A stretch of 64,000 nucleotides of DNA. Source: Rostrohypoxylon terebratum. Taxonomy: Eukaryota; Ascomycota; Sordariomycetes; Xylariales; Hypoxylaceae. The DNA is taken from positions 124,001 to 188,000 of the forward strand of contig MU385885.1 of NCBI GenBank assembly GCA_022497145.1. The letters are read 5' to 3'. The notes under the pieces were generated by a model, which was given only the letters and a program-made list of their open reading frames with translations, had not been told where the DNA came from and did not search any database. Within the stretch, counting starts at the first letter, position 1. Each line of letters opens with the position of its first letter. Below, piece by piece: positions 10,853-21,911 of this stretch. Both the position numbers and the translations under genes were made by a program.

Positions 10853-12075
10853 ACAGCACTTGCTCACAACAGCTCAAAGAGAACATCAATTGAATTGAGA
10901 TTACCTACCTAGGTAGTAGCGACTTAACTCTCTTTAAACACTATCCCTAAGCTATTCAATTTAAGGTTCAGTGCTCTCGTGCCTTCATGTTGCTCAATCA
11001 CTAACGAAGCTTATGTACCTCAAAGTAATGGATGGCGTAAATATTTTTTAAAACCTCCTATTTGCCATCTCCGAAAGCCCGCCAAAGCCATATAGAAGTA
11101 GATGTTCCCAGAAAAGCATTTAATCTCGAACTGTCCTCAGAATTGCAGGTGACATCAGAAAAGTCGTACAATAGCTACTCATCATTGGACCATTAACCCA
11201 AATGGCCATGGAATCACTCGCTGGTGTTTCCTGACGAAAGATTGAAACAAAAGAGTTCGAGACGGGGGGATGGACAGTACACGGTTTGAGTCCTATGATG
11301 CCTCCCATACATATCTTACTAGCAGTTACAAATGGATGCTAACCCACTCCTTCCTGAGAAGCTGCTGAAGCTACTAGGGCTATTACCTAGGTTCCAAGTT
11401 AGCTTCTACTTCTATTGTCTTAGCCTATGATGAAACGGTTTGGAAAGAGCCGTCACGCAGTTCACGCAGACGCGCTCGAAAAACATCCAAATAGATCTGA
11501 GGCAGCAGGCTGAAAGGTGTTACTCACTTGATGATGCTATGCAGACAAACTACGATATCTAACCTAGAGCATTCTTGTCTCAGTTCTTTTGATTTATATT
11601 CAATATTGATCTAGCGGCATGATTGTATGATCACATGTCCTCATTCTTTGAGTCACTAAAGGTGGCTAGAGCGGGCTCCGAGGAGGACTCCCCAACCTAC
11701 CCTCCAGGTGGTTTCGGCTATGAACCCAAACGCTCGGGAAATGCTGATAACGAAGAGCCCAGTCTCTATACTCTTGGAACCCTAAAGGTAGCGAACGAGG
11801 ACTCTGAGAAATAACCTTATATTTATGAAGCTGTGCGTTATTGAAACGACGTAAGGGTATGGGAATATATGGAAAGGGGAACTTGGGTATACGGGATAAG
11901 GGTGTCTGAAAGGGACGCATCTTCGTTCCATTTTGGCCCCAACTAGCCACGTCATTCTTTTCAGATATTTGAATACAGTTTTGAGATTGATATGGTAATC
12001 GGCATAGGGCTAGTTTAGTAGAGGCGTGTAATCAAGTAGCTTCTGTGACGAGCTGTGGCAATCTTTGTTCGATCT
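10853..12075. other. intergenic region with small frames only
   Basis: No gene is supported in this stretch. A 63-codon frame at 11623-11814 (+) is acidic, lacks a signal peptide and carries one dibasic KR. It is discussed as a finding only. Confidence 0.4.
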
Positions 12076-12080
12076 ACAGC

Positions 12081-12332
12081 TGTTAAGAGAGATGCTGCAG
12101 TCTTTGTACATCTCCCTTCAACCTAAGACTGCTTTGTAGCTTCTAGGCTACAGATCTTAGGCTACAGTTTTCTAGAAGCTCTACAAGCTTCTAGACCACC
12201 AGCCATCATGTATAAAATGCTCCCGCTTCCTGTAGACGTAGATAGCCTCTTTTCCCTCCTCAGCTTAGAATCTTCGTCTATAGAGCTATTTCTGCCGGTA
12301 CCTTGGAGTCGGTTCTGATCCTAGCCGTGACA
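12081..12332. mobile_element. candidate solo LTR (Ty1/copia-like)
   Basis: This block of about 250 bp begins TGTTAAGAGAG and ends near CCGTGACA. It contains a TATAAAA box (near 12211) and internal inverted words (CTAGAAGC ... GCTTCTAG). The word ACAGCT occurs exactly at both edges (12076-12081 and 12330-12335), which could be a target-site duplication of 5-6 bp. No retrotransposon coding sequence is nearby. The termini do not fit a perfect TG...CA arrangement with that duplication, so the call is tentative. Confidence 0.4.
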
Positions 12333-12600
12333 GCTTCTACCCAAAAACCACTGTCCCGGGGTCGGAATCAATAAATGTATGTAATTCCTCCCAGCTAGAT
12401 TTCACAATCCTTGATTGCAGAGATAATTCGAAAATCCTCCTGGTGACATATTGGTATGGGTTTCCTAAACTGTTTCAAGAAAATAACCTCAACTCCAATT
12501 CAGGGGAAAGGGAAACCGTGCTTTACCCCTTAGTTGCCCCCCTTCGACTAGAATATACCTACTCTCACATCAGACAGCAATAATTCTTTACCAAGGGTGA

Positions 12601-13434
12601 TCAGGGCAATACGGTAATGCCATATCTACCATAATCGAAGGTTTCAAGCGTCGGCATACTTTCAGCCCATGTATCATCAATACTTCCTAGTTGCCGATCG
12701 TCCCCGGCCTCGGCTATCTCAATCCCCTCAGCTAACACTCCTCTCTCCTTTCCTTGATACTCAGCCACCACATCCGGATGTGGTACCCAAATAACCCTCA
12801 TCCCAGCCCGCCTTGCCGCTTCCACCCCGACCACACTGTCTTCGAAAACCAGACACTCGTCAGGTCTGATATCCTTCTCGCCTTGGTCCAATGTCGAGTT
12901 CAGGGATTGCAAGGCGACCAAGTAAATATCAGGGGCCGGTTTCCCCCGTCCCCGTACTCGCGGATCATCGCCCAGGACGCGCCGGTCAGGCGGGAAGAAG
13001 CCGAGGAGCCGTTCCGTTTCCGGCCTGGAGGTTTTCAATTGATAAGAGCGCGTCTTGGTACCGGGTGCCAGAGCTAGCCGTATGATATCCCCGGATGCGT
13101 TACGCGCATGGCTAAGGTTTTCTAGCAGCTTTACGGCGCCGGGAAGCGGCTCGCAGCTGGAGAAGTTATGTCGCATCTGCGAAGCTGACTCGCGAGCGAA
13201 CTGCTCCCGGGAGATGGGCAACGTGGCCCAGTTGTGGAATAAGTCCCCGTTCGTCGAGTTTGGAATGCCCATGAGACGAGTCCGGATGGACCGAGTCAAG
13301 GGGGGCCTTTCGTATTTCTCGAGAAGTTGGTTTATTGATAGTGTGATTATGTCCTCTGAATTGATCAGAAGCCCGTCCATGTCGAATATGCAGGCGCGGA
13401 TCGAAGGGAGGTTGAAAAATGTCTCTACAGCCAT
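12601..13434 (-). CDS. HAD-superfamily phosphatase (HDHD1/GS1-like)
   Basis: This intronless gene encodes a 277-residue haloacid-dehalogenase-type hydrolase that resembles the HDHD1/GS1 group (pseudouridine-5'-phosphatase and other small sugar-phosphate phosphatases). Motif I is FDMDGLL with nucleophile Asp18 and acid Asp20. Motif III is GKPAPD with Lys165, and motif IV is FEDS with Glu198 and Asp199. The cap domain lies between residues 22 and 100. Motif II, normally ending in Ser or Thr (ALA-S/T), reads ALAPGTKT, with Pro at residue 124 where the phosphate-binding Ser/Thr should be. The downstream Thr126 might substitute. It is probably cytosolic. The true substrate cannot be deduced. Confidence 0.85.
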   Translation of the reverse strand: MAVETFFNLPSIRACIFDMDGLLINSEDIITLSINQLLEKYERPPLTRSIRTRLMGIPNSTNGDLFHNWATLPISREQFARESASQMRHNFSSCEPLPGAVKLLENLSHARNASGDIIRLALAPGTKTRSYQLKTSRPETERLLGFFPPDRRVLGDDPRVRGRGKPAPDIYLVALQSLNSTLDQGEKDIRPDECLVFEDSVVGVEAARRAGMRVIWVPHPDVVAEYQGKERGVLAEGIEIAEAGDDRQLGSIDDTWAESMPTLETFDYGRYGITVLP

Positions 13435-13999
13435 CTGAAATCAGTGAGTAGCCGCACGCACGACAATTTCCATTCAAACTTGGTGAGGGGTAGTATAGAA
13501 ATATTGCAAGCTTTTAGTTATATGCCCCCCATCGTCCAATATCTTGGGCCCATGTGGTCATTTACTCCAGAAACCCAACAATGGTAGGCACAGTTTAAGA
13601 CAATTAATCATTCAAAGATCATTGTATTCCCTAGCTACAACATGTTGAAGAGATACTCGAAGCTGGGTGATAGGTGAACTGTAGTTCGGGTATCTAACCT
13701 CCATATAGTATAGTTCAGGTGGACCATCAAACTTTTATCTAGACCGACTAACGCTCTTGATATGACTACCACTGAACAAGCTGGGTATTTTGTCGCATGA
13801 TCTCAGCCCTATCATGACGACTAGGATTAACGCCTGGCTCAGAACCTACAGGCCTCATCGGCTCAACGTTCTGGTGCCCGTATCACAGTTCGCCCATGAA
13901 GGGAACCTGGTCATTTCGTCTATTAAAAGTGTCCATCTGTCTGAAGATCTCTTCTTCCTTCTTCAACGAGCCTAGCTAGCATGGTAAAATGCTGTCGCC
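13435..13999. other. intergenic region
   Basis: No supported gene. It holds the promoter of the HAD gene and the 3' flank of the rhodopsin-domain gene. Confidence 0.4.
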
Positions 14000-15379
14000 T
14001 CAAGTTAATCTACTTTCGCTATTGTTCTCGACTATTGCTGAATTGCCCTGGTTTTCCGAGAGCGGATACCATATATCCTTCTGGTTGCCTTTACTAGACT
14101 GATTGACGCTTTTACGTTTCACTGTGCTACGTAGCGAGTGGAAAATGCCAGTAAAGAACTCGGCGAAAGAGAAGGAGCGTATAAGCGGACCATAGGTGGG
14201 TAGACAGCCAGCAATGACGGAACAGCAACTCTCCAATTCAGCCCAAATAACGTTGTTTACGGAAACGTCTGGCATTAGTTAGCGGGTGTGATCTGATCGA
14301 GTTGAAGGTTGGGGGCCGGCGACTAGTGCTTACAGGAGAACTCTTCGTCGGATACAGGCCGTCCAGATCCGGCCTCGCTTAACTTGTAACCGAAATAAAG
14401 TCGAACGATAGTTGCCACGACGCAGCTATAATTCACATTAGTTTCTATGCCTCTAGTATGATATACTTAAGGATCTTACAAGAAGCCCAACCAGAAGATG
14501 CCCAGCAGTAAAAACTTCCGTTTCCTATCCATGTGCAGACTTCGAATGATGGGTATCGGAAGACACAGGATCGTGATGTCGAGGGCGAGATCGATGGCCG
14601 CAAACGAGGTGAGGAATGCGCCGTAGTTGATAGTATAAGTCTTGCCCAAGGTCCACCAGTTGTAGATGGGCCAAGCAGAAAATATCTGGGTCTGTAGGAT
14701 AAGAAGTAAGCGTGTGATCACTTTGTGACAGCACCGCGATATAAATGCCTCTGGGATTGACTTACAAATGTGGCGGCTATCATGAAAAGGATTACGATAG
14801 CAATGACAATGTTTGCGCATAGGACGAATGTTGGAACTGCGAATATGCGCTTGTAGAACTGCAATACGGCGAGCTTGACGCAACCGTAAGACAAATGTGC
14901 AATAATAACGCCAAAATACAAGTGCTACTTCATGTGATCAGATCCAACTTTTCTTCGTCCGTAGACTTGTGGATGGATATGAACTGACCTTTTGATAGTT
15001 GGTATATTCATCTGGGGTAATCGTACTGTCACAAGATGAGCGGAAGCCCGAATTTCAAGAGCCAATCGTCGATACAAACCTCAAATCTTGTCCAATACTC
15101 GCGCGAAATGATCCATAGAGAACAATACAGCAGTATGAGAAAGCAAGCGCCTATTGAACAACAAAATTAGTCAGTATTATCATCATATATCGTGTCATGT
15201 CTTGTATAATCGGATTGGAATACAATGCTTACCAGCGCAATGATGATAAGCCAGTCATCCGGTCCCAACTTCGAATGTTGGACTACGCGCGCCCTCAACC
15301 TGAACCCCACGGCAATCAGAGCTAAGGCCGGGAACACGCAGCTGCACACGGCGGCCACGACGGAGTATGACGAGTACAT
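14000..15379 (-). CDS. fungal rhodopsin-domain (SAT4-like) integral membrane protein
   Basis: Seven exons on the minus strand join in frame: 15379-15233, 15150-15080, 15025-14989, 14924-14766, 14691-14480, 14425-14334 and 14268-14000. They give 328 residues. The protein is a multi-pass membrane protein: a hydrophobic N-terminus, then LGPDDWLIIIAL, a hallmark of the fungal rhodopsin-like family, then several further hydrophobic helices (for example the ones starting YFGVIIAHLSYG and VLCANIVIAIVILF), the YNWW motif, and a polar C-terminal tail. Members are common in fungi, occur next to biosynthetic clusters and are related to Pth11-type receptors, but their biochemistry is mostly unknown. It may mark the left boundary of the peptide cluster or be unrelated. 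All junctions use GT-AG signals. Confidence 0.85.
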
Positions 15380-16894
15380 GGCTCCAGGGCTACCTAAGCC
15401 TTAAGGCTACCTACTAGTAGGTAAGTACCTAAGACCTAGGACCTAGGTATTGAAAACGTGCGGGGGCCGCGGGCGCAAGTCTGTTTTGTGACCGATGGCG
15501 ATGGTGATGGCGGTGGCGGTGGCGGGAACGACGAAGACGATCTAGACGAAGGAATTGAAGAAGATAAAACCAGGCGTTGTTAATCATCAGAAGTAGGAAA
15601 AGCCATAGTCTACAGGAGTTACACAATCTGACAATCTGACAATATTCAGTGATGAGAGAAGAAAAATCAAAAATCAAAAATCAAAATTACCTACACAGCC
15701 AATCACCCATACGGCAGTGAGAGTCATCGCATTCGGCGATACCACACTACCTACCTAGGTAGGTTACCTACACCAGGAGGTAGGAGTGTAAGCTCCAGGC
15801 ATCAGGCAGAAGGTCCTCGGGAAAAATGCCCCTTCCAGTATTACACTGTACCCATCGGACATCCTGCCACTAGTCCTTCTAATTAAGCACAGTAAAATAC
15901 AGTGCTACTGATACAAGGGGTACTTTTTCAGAGGACCTTTTGATCGGGGTTTTCAACATGGCCAAGAAGTTCCAAGTTGTTGTACGACATTTATTAATAT
16001 TGAGAGGAACCTAGAATCCTAGATAGATATGGTGTCTGATTGGACCAACTTCCCGGAAAGCTGCTTTGCCGTCCATTGGGGCGTTCGAAATGTTGATAAG
16101 GATGGTATGGTAGGTGGTAACTGACGTGCATGAAGGATGAGAAGGATCAAATCGATGATGTTTGACCGACTGGGCATAGTATGATAGGGTACTAATAGTA
16201 GGTAGCTGGCTGGCTGGTTGGCTGGCTATCTATCTATCTTCGGTACTTATTTCCCTACCTTAGTTAGCTCCGCTGCTCCAGTCTCGACAAGGTTAACGCC
16301 AATGCACGCAACGGGATGGGCCGCACCTGGTTGGCCAAAATGTGAGACCCCGACTCCGCTATTAGAAAGGGTGGGAGTGGGGCTAGACTTCCAGACTTCT
16401 TGACTGTCTACCTACAATGTACATAATACTCCCTCCGTCTGGGCGTTTGTAACCCTGTTGATCTCATTGGATCTACATAATGGGAACTAAGTTGACATTG
16501 ACGGGTACTAGCGGCAAACTGAGCCGCAGTGATGCGTTAGGTATGAGGTGTGTGTGGTGTGTGTGGTGTGTGTGGTGTGTGTGGTGTGTGTTGCGAAAGG
16601 ATCGATGCGTTCCTAGGCTCCTGACGGCAAATCTGGTGTTACAGATAAACAGACTATTGATCGAGAAAATCGAAAAGATCACCACCAGGAATCAGATGCG
16701 GAATCGAATATGGAACATGGGTACCAGGTGGGAACTTGAAAGGTCAGAGTGGAGGTGTAGGGATAGTTCGTAAATAGTAAGGTGCTTAATTTGTGGGGAA
16801 TATCCCTGACGGTATGGTTACTGGTATGTGTTGGCAGTATCAATACGTCGTATGTGACAAACTTGGGAATGAGCCTCCGTATACTCCTCAAAAT
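15380..16894. other. intergenic region
   Basis: This 1.5 kb stretch has no supported gene. It contains CCTAGG-rich palindromic patches at about 15414-15448 and 15749-15775, a GGCTGGCTGG/CTATCTAT simple-repeat patch near 16205-16240, and a GT-rich tandem repeat. Confidence 0.5.
16548..16592. repeat. tandem repeat, 9-bp unit GTGTGTGTG x5
   Basis: Five consecutive copies of a 9-bp GT-rich unit lie about 300 bp past the 3' end of the P450 gene. It is a simple minisatellite with no coding role visible. Confidence 0.85.
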
Positions 16895-18550
16895 TTATCT
16901 TGTCGCTGGTGTGAGCGACACAGGGCACCCGTGAGCGCTCTTTGCCGTTAGAGCTACCTGTGCCTGGTAGGGTTTATCGTCTTCGAACTTGATTACGCTG
17001 AATTCTTGCAATATTCGTGATATTATGTACGAGGCCTCCGCAGTCGCCTTGTGCTGTCCCAAGCATTGTCGAGGCCCAGCTCCAAATGGCATGAACGTAA
17101 ATGGGGGAGGGCTGTAATCGTTCTCCCACCGCGATGGACGAAACTCATCGGCATCGGGACCCCAATATTTCGGATCGCGGTGGAGCGCAGCGAAGGAAGT
17201 ATTGAATAGAGTGCCAGTTGGTGCGAACACTGGAGCAGTGCCATCCGGGCCTCCTCCAGCAGGCAAAATTGTATCTTTTAAAGCAACGCGGTTCATCTGC
17301 GGAAATACAGGGTATAGACGGAGAGCTAGTCATCAGGTTAGCGATATCATCCAATATAGAGCTATGAAGCCATATAACCAAATATTAGCAAGCATACTCT
17401 CAGTAATAACACGCTGTAGGGACTTAATCCGCGGTAACTGGTCGAACTCCAGCGGCTTGTCACTGAGGGCTAGAATTTCGGCTCGCACTTGGTCAGCTAT
17501 AGTAGGGTGGCTGGCCAAGTTCCGGATAACGTGACTAATCAAAGAAGCGGTTGTTTCGGTTGCTGCCATCATGGCCTGTACTATTTGGCTTCGCAGGACG
17601 GTCCTATCAGCCGTCGCTTGTGCCATGGTAAAGAGCAAAGTGCGTCGCTTCGTTTCGTCTTCAGTATCTTCGCCTGAGTTGATTTTGTTACGGTACTCGA
17701 TAGCTCTATCGACGTATATATCAGCAAATTTATGAACTTTGTCGCATGCCTTGAGCCAGGAACCCTTTGGCACCAAGAAGCTCAGAGGTCCCAGGGCGAT
17801 GCGCATTCCGCAGCCATTGAAGCCAGCCTGAAATGCGTCCAAAAAGCCTGTCGCATGTGCGGGAGGCGTGTCGGAAAGCATTCCGATAGGCTCTCCAAAT
17901 AGAAAGAGCGTATTCAAATCAAGATACTAGTCCATAGTGCACATAGGTTAGTGCGCAAGAAGCGTGGGCATGGATTCGTTCACAACACACACCAGTCTTA
18001 AGAGATATGGTTGTAAATCAAACTTAGAGCCGTCCTTTGGGATCTGTTTTAGTAGGATCTGAAGGTGCTCTTCAAGGGGAGCAAAATCAGAAATAATGGA
18101 CCTGTGGAAGCCTGGCTTGAGCAGATCGTGGGAGAGCTTCCAGTCTAAACCGTCGGTCGTGATAAATCCCGTGCCGCAGAATGGGCTCATATGGTGTAGT
18201 CGTAGAGGTTGAATACCCCAGTCGGCAGCATCCTTAGAGAAGACTGTCCGTATATTTTCAGGGTGGATGGTGGATATGCTAATCGAGCCGAAGTTCAGAC
18301 TTTCAAACGTGTGACCATATGTATCGAATCGCCGCTGAAGCTCGACTAAAAATTCGTTTTTGGAGAAAGCATCTCCGGTTCTCAGGAAGATATCCAAACC
18401 AAAGACGGGATCCTTATGCTTGTAACTAGGTGCAGGCTGGCATCCATGCTGTTGGGCCGTGAGTCGTAGAGTGTAGGTTGCATAGAGGCGATAAGCAGCA
18501 AAAACGGCGATAATAGAAACCAGCAGTGCTAACAGCGACGCGGCAGCCAT
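16895..18550 (-). CDS. cytochrome P450 monooxygenase
   Basis: This heme-thiolate monooxygenase probably tailors the product of the neighbouring peptide cluster. Three exons (18550-17993, 17926-17398, 17325-16895) give 505 residues, normal for a fungal microsomal P450. The start ATG at 18550 immediately precedes an N-terminal membrane anchor (MAAASLLALLVSIIAVFAAY). The I-helix motif is AATETTAS, the K-helix ExxR is ETLR (created by the second splice), and the heme loop is FMPFGAGPRQCLG with the cysteine ligand. The overall pattern resembles CYP52/CYP584-type fatty-acid/alkane hydroxylases, so an unrelated hydroxylase role is possible. Introns are 66 and 72 nt. The gene is co-oriented with the O-methyltransferase 466 bp upstream. 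Confidence 0.93.
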
Positions 18551-19015
18551 GATGATGTCTGGTGTTTTAAGGGAAATGGCAAGCGAGGTTGGGGGCAGAA
18601 AGGGGAAGAGGAGAGGAAGAAGGATGGAAGAAAGAGATTCGTTTCCAACCGAGCTTAAGGTTGCTGTAATTACAGCATTATCGCCCTTCTGTGTAACGCA
18701 AAGCAGCCCACCACGTCGGAATAGGCCGTGCGTATGCTGTACGGTGCGCACCACCTGATGAGATTGAGTTCGCCTACAACAGCATTGTAACCTTATTTTT
18801 GTTCAACCTTGGAAGATTTAAAGTTATTGAAGGAACGACGTGAGATGATTTAACCGGTTTATTTGCAAGATACCTAAAGTAGGTGCCCATGTAATTGATT
18901 ATGTACCTATTAGTATGTTTTTTTTTTAATTTTCTGTTTTTCTCTCTCTCTTCAAACTGAAGATCTTACAATTGAATTTCCAACCAGTTTTCATCTACTA
19001 GCTAAACAACATATT
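18551..19015. other. intergenic region between O-methyltransferase and P450
   Basis: This 465 bp spacer contains a poly-T tract (18920-18928) and a CT-rich patch. It is presumably the terminator of the methyltransferase gene and the promoter of the P450 gene. Confidence 0.5.
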
Positions 19016-20445
19016 TCACGATCGCCAGGTGGCTGAAATGAAAGCCAGATCTGCGCCAGGCACGGTCCTGACGCCTTCAAACCTGAACCGGGAATCCGCT
19101 TCATCAAATAACCTCTCCCAGTCCTTCTCCTCTCTCTCGCGGGAGTTAAATAGCTCCATCATAGCCAGGTCAAAACCCCGTACGAGTCCCTCTTTGTACC
19201 GTGACGTCGTCCCGGACTCGGGCACGACATAATCTGACACAATGACCCTCGCGCCCGGCTTCAGTGCCGGTATCAGTGCCCTCAGGAGCTTGACACAATA
19301 CCGGTCCGGCCAATCGTGGAAGATCCAGCGGAAGTGGTAGACATCTGCGTCACGCACCGGCTGGTCTTGGAAGAAGTCATGTGCGACGAAGGAGACGCGA
19401 TCTGCCAACACGGGCGGGATTGACTTTCGCGCCTGATCCTCTAGAACTGCCTGATCTTGGATGACGATTCTAACCTGTGGCAGGCGTGTCGCGAGAGCCA
19501 CCGCCGTATAACCAGCCGACCCGCCAATGTCGACCACTTGCGAGACAGATTCCCAGTTAAAGGCATCACATATGTAATGTGGCGCAAGGTCCGCATTTGA
19601 GTTGAAGTAGATCATGGAATTGGAGAAGCGCGCCGCCCGCTCGGGCTGATCCGCCAACATGTCGAAGACGTGCGTCTCCAGCCCGTGCGCGAGTGCAAAA
19701 CCCTGCAGTTTCTGTATAAGCCACAAGCTCCCTCGAATTCCCTAAATTCAATGACATCATGTCAACTTACCGAGTGTTCCGGCTCCTGCGATTTGGGCCA
19801 CTTTCTAAGGGCTGGAACCGCCTGCGTTGCGGCAGGCCACATCTCTTCGCAAACCATTCCGATCCATTCCATCATCATAGGTGACTCGGCAAGCATCTTC
19901 GACGTAGCCGAATGTGCGAGTCCGTCGCCACCGTCGACTTCTCGGAAAATGTGCTTCGTGATAGCATATCGTGCAATACGGCGAACCACATCCTCATTCA
20001 CTTGAATCTTTTCGGCCAACTCTGTGTAACTGATGCTGCCCTCCGCGGGCACCACGCTTGGGAGCTTGAAGCTGTAAATGGCATGTAAATTGACCAGATT
20101 TACATGCTTAAGCGTCGTCAATCATTGTTTTATAAATTGTTAAAGCTGCCTGCTGGCAAAAGAAGAGGAAAGACTGCTCACTGCTAGGATCTGGTTATGA
20201 ACATGCAATCTTGGGCCCTGAACAAGAGCCTGCAACTCCGTCGTGAGTTCCATCAATGTGCTTTGCAAAGTCGTTGCGTCCGGTGGGAGAGCATCGTTCC
20301 TTGGGGCGCCCGGGTCGTGCGATGGCAATGCGCAGCCATTTCTGCGCAACACTATCATGAACTCCTGCGTCTTGGATGCGATGTCTTGGGCCAGCTGTTC
20401 TAGCTGGGATACGCCTACGGTGTCAATGACTTGGGATGTTGCCAT
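19016..20445 (-). CDS. SAM-dependent O-methyltransferase (COMT-like family)
   Basis: This enzyme is predicted to transfer a methyl group from S-adenosylmethionine to a hydroxyl or carboxyl of a secondary metabolite. The exons are 20445-20182, 20106-19771 and about 19711-19016, giving 431 residues, a usual size for fungal secondary-metabolite O-methyltransferases. The N-terminal half holds the winged-helix dimerisation domain (for example ISYTELAEKIQVNEDVVRRIARYAI). The SAM motif is VVDIGGSAGY (about residues 259-268) and the catalytic histidine is His332 in FHDWPD. The third exon could instead start at 19741, adding ten residues in frame. I prefer 19711 because the join then matches the spacing of the family. 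The gene ends 104 bp from the 3' end of UstYa-like A on the same strand and is probably co-regulated with it. It could methylate a tyrosine hydroxyl of the peptide product, but this is inference. Confidence 0.9.
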
Positions 20446-20549
20446 TCTGATCTTTCACAGGACAGAAGCGTAGTGTAGTGTTCTGCAATTTTCTGTTCCT
20501 ATTGGATTCTTTACTGCTACGTACTAACTTCTTAGTGACGGATAAGACC

Positions 20550-21442
20550 TCACATTGAGGTGTGATCGTGTTCCTGGGGGATGAGTGGAGCATCTATTCC
20601 CTCGTATGGTCGGATCCATTCGAACAGGCCCGACCAGTCGACGCAACGATGCACCGTGCCGAACCCGGTCACTCCTCCTAACTCCTCGTCCTTGAGCTCT
20701 ATTGTTAGATCGGCATTACACATCAAGCTCTGCCTCAATAAGTCGATGCAGTGCCGGATGTGAGATAGGGAATGCTCCTGCAGCGCCCGCTTGCCCCGCT
20801 CCGCCCAGTCGCTCTGACTCCTTACCTGATGATCGCCGATCATTTCTGAGTATGCTATGACTTGATCGTGGAGCACATAGAATCCATGCCGCATCTCGTC
20901 CTACAATGTACATATCGTCAGCCGTGTAACCGTGTTGTGTTATCGGCGCCAAGTCAATTCAACCCTACCAGGCAGTGTAACTGATGGAAAACAGAAAAAG
21001 CAGATCGTTCCGGTGCCAATTCGGGATGTACAAAAAATCCACCATGTTCAGGGAATAGCGAATGCCATGCAGCATCGGTTACATCGGATGGGGCCTCCCC
21101 AAAAGTACGGTTGTACTTGAACAATCGGTCTTTTATCTCGACTAGAATTTGATGTCAACGCCTCTAAGCTTAATATGTCCCTAGGTAAGGCAGGACAAGG
21201 TAAGTGCTCTAGCCAGACTTACATCCGAACGTCTTGTTTTTTTCAGTGTCTAGCGTACTTGTCGAAAGCCTGCCTGCAAAAAAACCGGAAACTATAAGCA
21301 GGCCGACTAGAACCGTCTTGAGCAACAAACCCCAGAACGAGTATCTAGCTGGAGTATGCGTGGGCGAGTCTTTGCCTTCGTTGCCGTCGGGCAAGAGGCT
21401 GTAAGCGCTTCTTTTGGGAGCAAACCAAACGAAAAAATTCAT
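20550..21442 (-). CDS. UstYa-family (DUF3328) peptide-cyclising oxidase A
   Basis: This protein belongs to the UstYa family, which in the ustiloxin, asperipin-2a and phomopsin pathways is needed for oxidative cyclisation of ribosomal peptide cores. Exons 21442-21223, 21141-20969 and 20900-20550 give 247 residues. A polar N-terminus is followed by a single membrane segment (about residues 36-57). After it come the two diagnostic HxxHC motifs, HQLHC at 126-130 (split from DEMRHGF by the second intron) and HIRHC at 178-182, followed by the family signature LLRQSLMCNADLT. The final HRCVDWSGLFEW is also typical. It is transcribed divergently from UstYa-like B across a 469 bp spacer, so the two probably share a promoter region. 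Start choice is clear because the upstream region has no in-frame ATG. Confidence 0.93.
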
Positions 21443-21911
21443 TTTTGAGAAGTATGGCTATGGATGTGTCGAGGGATCTATTCCCTCGCAATGGCGCCTT
21501 GCAATGGACGGTTGATAATATATAAAGGAAGTAAAATTACGGGTGGGTATGAGTACCATCCACCATTGATGGTGACGTGATGTTAGCGGAAGATGGAAGC
21601 GACCTAACTGATAGGGGTTACAGACCAGTTGCAGGATGATTAAAAACTTGAAGCCAATGACTACGACAGTGAAATACGACCAAGGTACAAGCTGTCCTGC
21701 ATGCATAGGTATGCATAGCTCGGCATAGGTACCTTGTATGTACATACATATGTATGTAAGATACGATGGCGGTCACTGGCTAATGATGAGATGGGATAGG
21801 GTGGAGAAGGGAAGGGGGATGGTGAGGGTGATAGGGGATCTCGCGCTGAGCAGATACAAACCGAAGACTCCGTGGTTTTTCCAACCGCTGTCATAAACAT
21901 CACCACTTAAC
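21443..21911. promoter_or_regulatory. putative bidirectional promoter between UstYa-like A and B
   Basis: This 469 bp region separates two divergent cluster genes. It contains a near-palindrome CACCATTGATGGTG (about 21560-21573), a TGACGTGA CRE-like word just after it, and a perfect 16-bp palindrome ACATACATATGTATGT (21742-21757). These are visible words; any regulatory function is inference. Confidence 0.5.

Noticed and set aside
10557..10898. 113-codon frame with poly-Gly and poly-Pro
   Set aside because: It runs through homopolymers and the N gap and is an artefact.
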